A stretch of 64,000 nt of DNA from Pseudomonas fluorescens (GTDB lineage Bacteria; Pseudomonadota; Gammaproteobacteria; Pseudomonadales; Pseudomonadaceae): positions 62,001 to 126,000 of the forward strand of contig NZ_MSDF01000001.1 of the NCBI RefSeq assembly GCF_002022275.1. The letters run 5' to 3'. The position numbers and the translations under genes were made by a program. Under the pieces are notes generated by a model. That model was not told the origin of the DNA, did not search any database, and worked only from the letters and a program-made list of their open reading frames with translations. Shown here one piece after another: positions 61,033 through 64,000 of this stretch; the first letter of the stretch is position 1; each line of letters starts with the position of its first letter.

Positions 61033-62205
61033 ATGAAAGCACTCTATGCGCTCTTTATTATGAGTCTCACCGGCTGTGCCCGCCCTCCGATAGAGGTCGT
61101 TCAGTCAGTTCCGGCCAGCTTCACAGACTACCGACTGCAAACGTTGGCGCAGATTGAGCGCAATCGGCACTTCCAGAACCCGGATCACACCCTGGAGCTA
61201 GCTTGGAACGCCCCCCGGGAATGGGTGCCCACGCAGCCTAACGGCAGAGGCGTTCTGCTGGTTCACGGCCTTGGTGATTCACCCGGCTCATTCGTTGATA
61301 TTGCAACACAGCTGGCTAGCGATGGTTATCGGGTACGCACCGTGCTGCTGCCAGGCCACGGCACCCAGCCAGCGGATATGCTCGATGTCGACATCAACGA
61401 TTGGCGCCGGACTGTTGAACAACAGGTGGCGCTGCTACGCAAAGATGTCGAGCACGTCTATCTGGGCGGTTTCTCAACCGGCGCCAACCTGGTAGTAGAT
61501 TACGCCATAGACGATCAGTCGATCGCAGGGTTGCTACTGTTTTCCCCTGCGTTCAAGTCCAACGTTCCGTTTGATTGGGTGTTGCCATGGTTGGCCAGAG
61601 TCAAGCCGTGGCTGCGCCAGCCGACAAGTGCAGCCCCGCAGCAGACGTCACTGCGTTACCAAAACGTACCGACCAATGGCTTCGCCCAATTCTACCTTAG
61701 CAGCACAGCGGTGCGCAGCAAGCTAGCAGTGCACGGATTCAACCGCCCGGTACTGGTGGTCAGTGCTGCCCATGACTCGGTAGTGGATGTGGCGTACGTG
61801 CGAGACACCTTCAACCAGCGCTTCCCTAACCCGGCGTCGCGAATGATCTGGTACGGGAATCTCTCCAGCGAACTGCAAAGTCCACGTATGCTGGTTCGCA
61901 GCGACCAGTTGCCGGCCGAACACATCAGTCAGTTTTCCCATATGGGCGTATTGTTCTCGCCCGACAATCCACAATACGGGCGTCAAGGTAACCAGCGCCT
62001 GTGCTGGAACGGCCAGAGCGATATCGCGTACCAGCAATGCCAGACAGGTGGGCCTGTGTGGTATTCGGACTGGGGTTATCGTGAGCCCGGCAGAGTCCAT
62101 GCTCGGCTGACCTACAATCCATATTTCGCTTGGCAAGCGCAGATCATGGCGCAGGTATTGGAGGCAGGGGCTCAAACACATTCAGGGGCGGAAAATACAC
62201 GGTAA
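61033..62205 (+). CDS. Lipoprotein alpha/beta hydrolase
   Basis: I start at ATG 61033 (MKALYALFIMSLTGCARPP), with lipobox SLTGC, so the protein is lipid-anchored. The 390-aa protein has an alpha/beta-hydrolase core: GVLLVHGLGDSPGSF (oxyanion HG), VYLGGFSTGANLVVDYA (nucleophile elbow G-F-S-x-G), VVSAAHDSVVD (acidic residue) and a late His in QFSHMGVLFSP. It resembles esterases/lipases that act at the envelope. It is the last gene of the second RND operon, convergent with a histidine kinase gene whose 3' end it overlaps by about 60 bp. Confidence 0.86.
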   Translation: MKALYALFIMSLTGCARPPIEVVQSVPASFTDYRLQTLAQIERNRHFQNPDHTLELAWNAPREWVPTQPNGRGVLLVHGLGDSPGSFVDIATQLASDGYRVRTVLLPGHGTQPADMLDVDINDWRRTVEQQVALLRKDVEHVYLGGFSTGANLVVDYAIDDQSIAGLLLFSPAFKSNVPFDWVLPWLARVKPWLRQPTSAAPQQTSLRYQNVPTNGFAQFYLSSTAVRSKLAVHGFNRPVLVVSAAHDSVVDVAYVRDTFNQRFPNPASRMIWYGNLSSELQSPRMLVRSDQLPAEHISQFSHMGVLFSPDNPQYGRQGNQRLCWNGQSDIAYQQCQTGGPVWYSDWGYREPGRVHARLTYNPYFAWQAQIMAQVLEAGAQTHSGAENTR

Positions 62206-63520
62206 TAGCCAACCCCTTGCCATCGAGCCCCTCCCCCACCAGGATCCTTGCGTCATGTCCCTTGGCAATACTCTTGACTAGCGAGAGGCCAATTCCACTG
62301 CCACGCCCTCCGGTACCGGATACCCGGTGGAAGCGATCGAAGATCATCTCTTGTTCGACAACCGGTACGCCAGGCCCATCATCGGCTACGTGCAGGTACA
62401 CGCCTTGCGTTGATTCTCCACAGCTTATATTCACACGTCCACCAGGCTCGGTGTAACGCAACGCGTTGTCAATCAGGTTGCGCAGCAAAATGCCTATCTC
62501 ATCGATATCACAATCGATAAGGCAAGGTTCGACGCACAGCTGCATGATCCGTTGTTGCTGGACCGCCTGAACTTCAAACTCATCGGCCACGTAGCCGATC
62601 AATTCGTTTAGGTCGGCTCGGACGCGATGCAGTCCGGGATTGGAAGCATCCAGCCGTGCAAGGTCAAGCAATTGCTCAGACAAACGCGTACTGCGCTGTG
62701 CCACGGCCTGTAACTTCAGCAGGGTTGTGTCCTTCTCTGCCAAGGTAGTGGCGCGCAGTGCAATCTGTGCATGGGCCTGCAAGGCCGCCAATGGAGTGCG
62801 CAGTTCATGGGCAGCGTTGCCGATAAAACGACGCTCACCTTCGAGCGCTTGATCGAGTTGGCCGAGCAAATGGTTGAAGGCTTCCACCAGCGGTTGTAGC
62901 TCTCTGGGTAAGGCCACCACCGGCAATGGCGTGAGATCGAGGCTACGCCGCCCTCGAAGCACATTTTCAATTTCCAATACTGGCAACAACGCACGCCCTA
63001 ATACTTGCCACATCAACAGCCCGAGCAGCGCTAGAAGGGTGGTGGTAATACCAAGTGCCAAGAAGGCTTTACGGCGCATTTCGGCATCTATCACGCTGTG
63101 CAAGTTGCCGACCTGGACGAATATATGTCCGGTGCTATCGGAAATCGAATAGACCCGCCACTTCCGGCCCTCCACCACAGGACTTGAAAAACCGTCTTGG
63201 AAGTCCACTTGCAAGGCAGTCGCCGGAGCTCCTGGCGCCCGCACAGCCATACGGTCGCGTCCCGCCCAGACCTGGAAAGTCAACTCGCCGGTGTCGGCCA
63301 ACTCTGTGTTGCGCAGTTGCAAGCTGGGGCCATTCATTTGGGGCAATTGGTTACTTTGCGGGATCGAGAGCAGCAGCTTGGTGGCGATGGTTTGCAGCTT
63401 GCTGTCCCAACTACTTCGGGAGCTGGCCTGGGTGTAGAGCAATAGCGCCAGCGTTAGCGCCCAGCAAATACCGATTGTCAGGCAAAGGACGCGCATCATG
63501 CGTCGGCGCAGGGAGTTCAT
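62144..63520 (-). CDS. Sensor histidine kinase (QseC/PmrB-like)
   Basis: This 458-aa kinase has a first span (MMRVLCLTIGICWALTLALL), a periplasmic sensor region (about 35-155) and a second span (FLALGITTTLLALLGLLMWQ). HisKA motif NAAHELRTPLAALQ carries His about 238. ATP-binding motifs are NLIDNALRY (N box), DDGPGVPV (G1) and GRGSGIGLSLV (G2). It is coupled by a 4-bp overlap with the downstream-numbered response regulator gene. This pair is a candidate controller of the PmrA-like promoters; that link is inference. Confidence 0.92.
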   Translation of the reverse strand: MNSLRRRMMRVLCLTIGICWALTLALLLYTQASSRSSWDSKLQTIATKLLLSIPQSNQLPQMNGPSLQLRNTELADTGELTFQVWAGRDRMAVRAPGAPATALQVDFQDGFSSPVVEGRKWRVYSISDSTGHIFVQVGNLHSVIDAEMRRKAFLALGITTTLLALLGLLMWQVLGRALLPVLEIENVLRGRRSLDLTPLPVVALPRELQPLVEAFNHLLGQLDQALEGERRFIGNAAHELRTPLAALQAHAQIALRATTLAEKDTTLLKLQAVAQRSTRLSEQLLDLARLDASNPGLHRVRADLNELIGYVADEFEVQAVQQQRIMQLCVEPCLIDCDIDEIGILLRNLIDNALRYTEPGGRVNISCGESTQGVYLHVADDGPGVPVVEQEMIFDRFHRVSGTGGRGSGIGLSLVKSIAKGHDARILVGEGLDGKGLAITVYFPPLNVFEPLPPIPAP

Positions 63521-64000
63521 CCTTTGGAACCGGTGATCATGTAGCCCTGACCATGCACCGTTGTGATGATGTCGTCGCCCAACTTTCGGCGCAACTGATG
63601 GATGTACACGGCGATTGTGTTGCTTTCGACATTGCTGGAATGGCCGTATACCAGCGCTTGCAAGTGATCACGAGCAACTACGTGCCCAGGCCGCTCCCAC
63701 AGCGCCAGCAGTGTGCGGTACTCGTTGGCGCTCAGAGCCACGCGCAGACCCGCTCGCCGCACCACGTTGCGACTGCGGTCCACTTCGATATCTCCCAGCG
63801 TTAGACGCGAGATCACCCGCCCTTCGCTGCGCCGACTTACCGCCCTCAAGCGAGCCCAAAGCTCATCGAACTGGAACGGTTTAACGAGGTAATCATCCGC
63901 ACCGGCGTCCAGCCCGACGATGCGCTCACTGAGCTGACCGCGGGCCGTTAGGATTACCACTGGGGTAGGATCATGCTGCCCACGCATGGCCTTCAGCACC
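63517..64000 (-). CDS. OmpR-family response regulator, N-terminus outside the window
   Basis: About 160 C-terminal residues are visible. The receiver ends with PVVILTARGQLSERIVGLDA and DDYLVKPFQFDELWARLRAV (conserved Thr, Lys-Pro), and the winged-helix domain includes LSANEYRTLLALWERPGHVV, NTIAVYIHQLRRKLGDD and VHGQGYMI. This is the QseB/PmrA sub-type. The phospho-Asp region lies beyond position 64000. Its stop overlaps the start of the kinase gene. Confidence 0.92.
   Translation of the reverse strand, partial: VLKAMRGQHDPTPVVILTARGQLSERIVGLDAGADDYLVKPFQFDELWARLRAVSRRSEGRVISRLTLGDIEVDRSRNVVRRAGLRVALSANEYRTLLALWERPGHVVARDHLQALVYGHSSNVESNTIAVYIHQLRRKLGDDIITTVHGQGYMITGSKG

Overview
The window is Gammaproteobacterial DNA, most probably from Pseudomonas (fluorescens/putida-like). 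Evidence: a fragment of an MvaT-type H-NS analogue, a degradative class II HMG-CoA reductase/lyase pair resembling P. mevalonii, NodT/RND efflux operons and IS66/IS481 remnants. Identifications come from reading translated sequence and motifs; no database search was run.

Layout. (1) 1-2.9 kb: small hypothetical genes and an epimerase-like pseudogene cut by an IS66-type end. (2) 2.9-4.9 kb: the 3' end of a tRNA-Pro gene with its terminator, then a P4-type tyrosine integrase and a small cargo ORF. This looks like one end of a genomic island. (3) 5.3-12.5 kb: accessory genes. A two-gene operon encodes a nuclease-like protein with an E...QVEVK site and a 981-aa protein ending in a DUF3883/NOV-type PD-(D/E)xK domain; it is the best candidate for an undescribed defence system. 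Next come a zinc-finger plus GNAT protein with ESCO-like architecture and a stop-interrupted gene remnant. (4) 12.7-19.4 kb: a mevalonate-catabolism operon (mvaA, mvaB, TctB/TctA-like transporter, secreted SMP-30 lactonase-like protein) opposite a MocR regulator. (5) 19.4-26.7 kb: tautomerase, then a minus-strand cluster of amidohydrolase, MFS transporter, NTF2-like protein and two SDRs, with a divergent AraC regulator. (6) 26.8-28.6 kb: nested IS66/IS481 wreckage. (7) 28.9-36.5 kb: degenerate receiver protein, REC-EAL phosphodiesterase, lipoprotein and a 1493-aa trimeric autotransporter adhesin. (8) 36.7-40.0 kb: a decayed second copy of cluster 5 in which only one SDR is clearly intact. (9) 40.1-45 kb: envelope-modification genes (NodB-like deacetylase, two methyltransferases, a 48-aa membrane protein, an InaA/WaaP-like kinase). 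(10) 45.7-64 kb: OmpR/HK pair, complete RND tripartite operon, NodB pseudogene, orphan mlaD-mlaC, a second RND adaptor-permease operon with a small exported protein and a lipoprotein hydrolase, and a convergent second HK/OmpR pair that runs off the end.

Common thread. The right third is devoted to the envelope and probably stress-inducible. Three transcription units there (methyltransferases, mlaDC, second RND operon) share a promoter module with CTAAT/CTAAT/CTTAA half-sites set a constant 11 bases before a CATANT -10 box. This suggests one PmrA-like response-regulator regulon. Duplication followed by decay recurs (cluster 5/8, three NodB copies, repeated intergenic modules).
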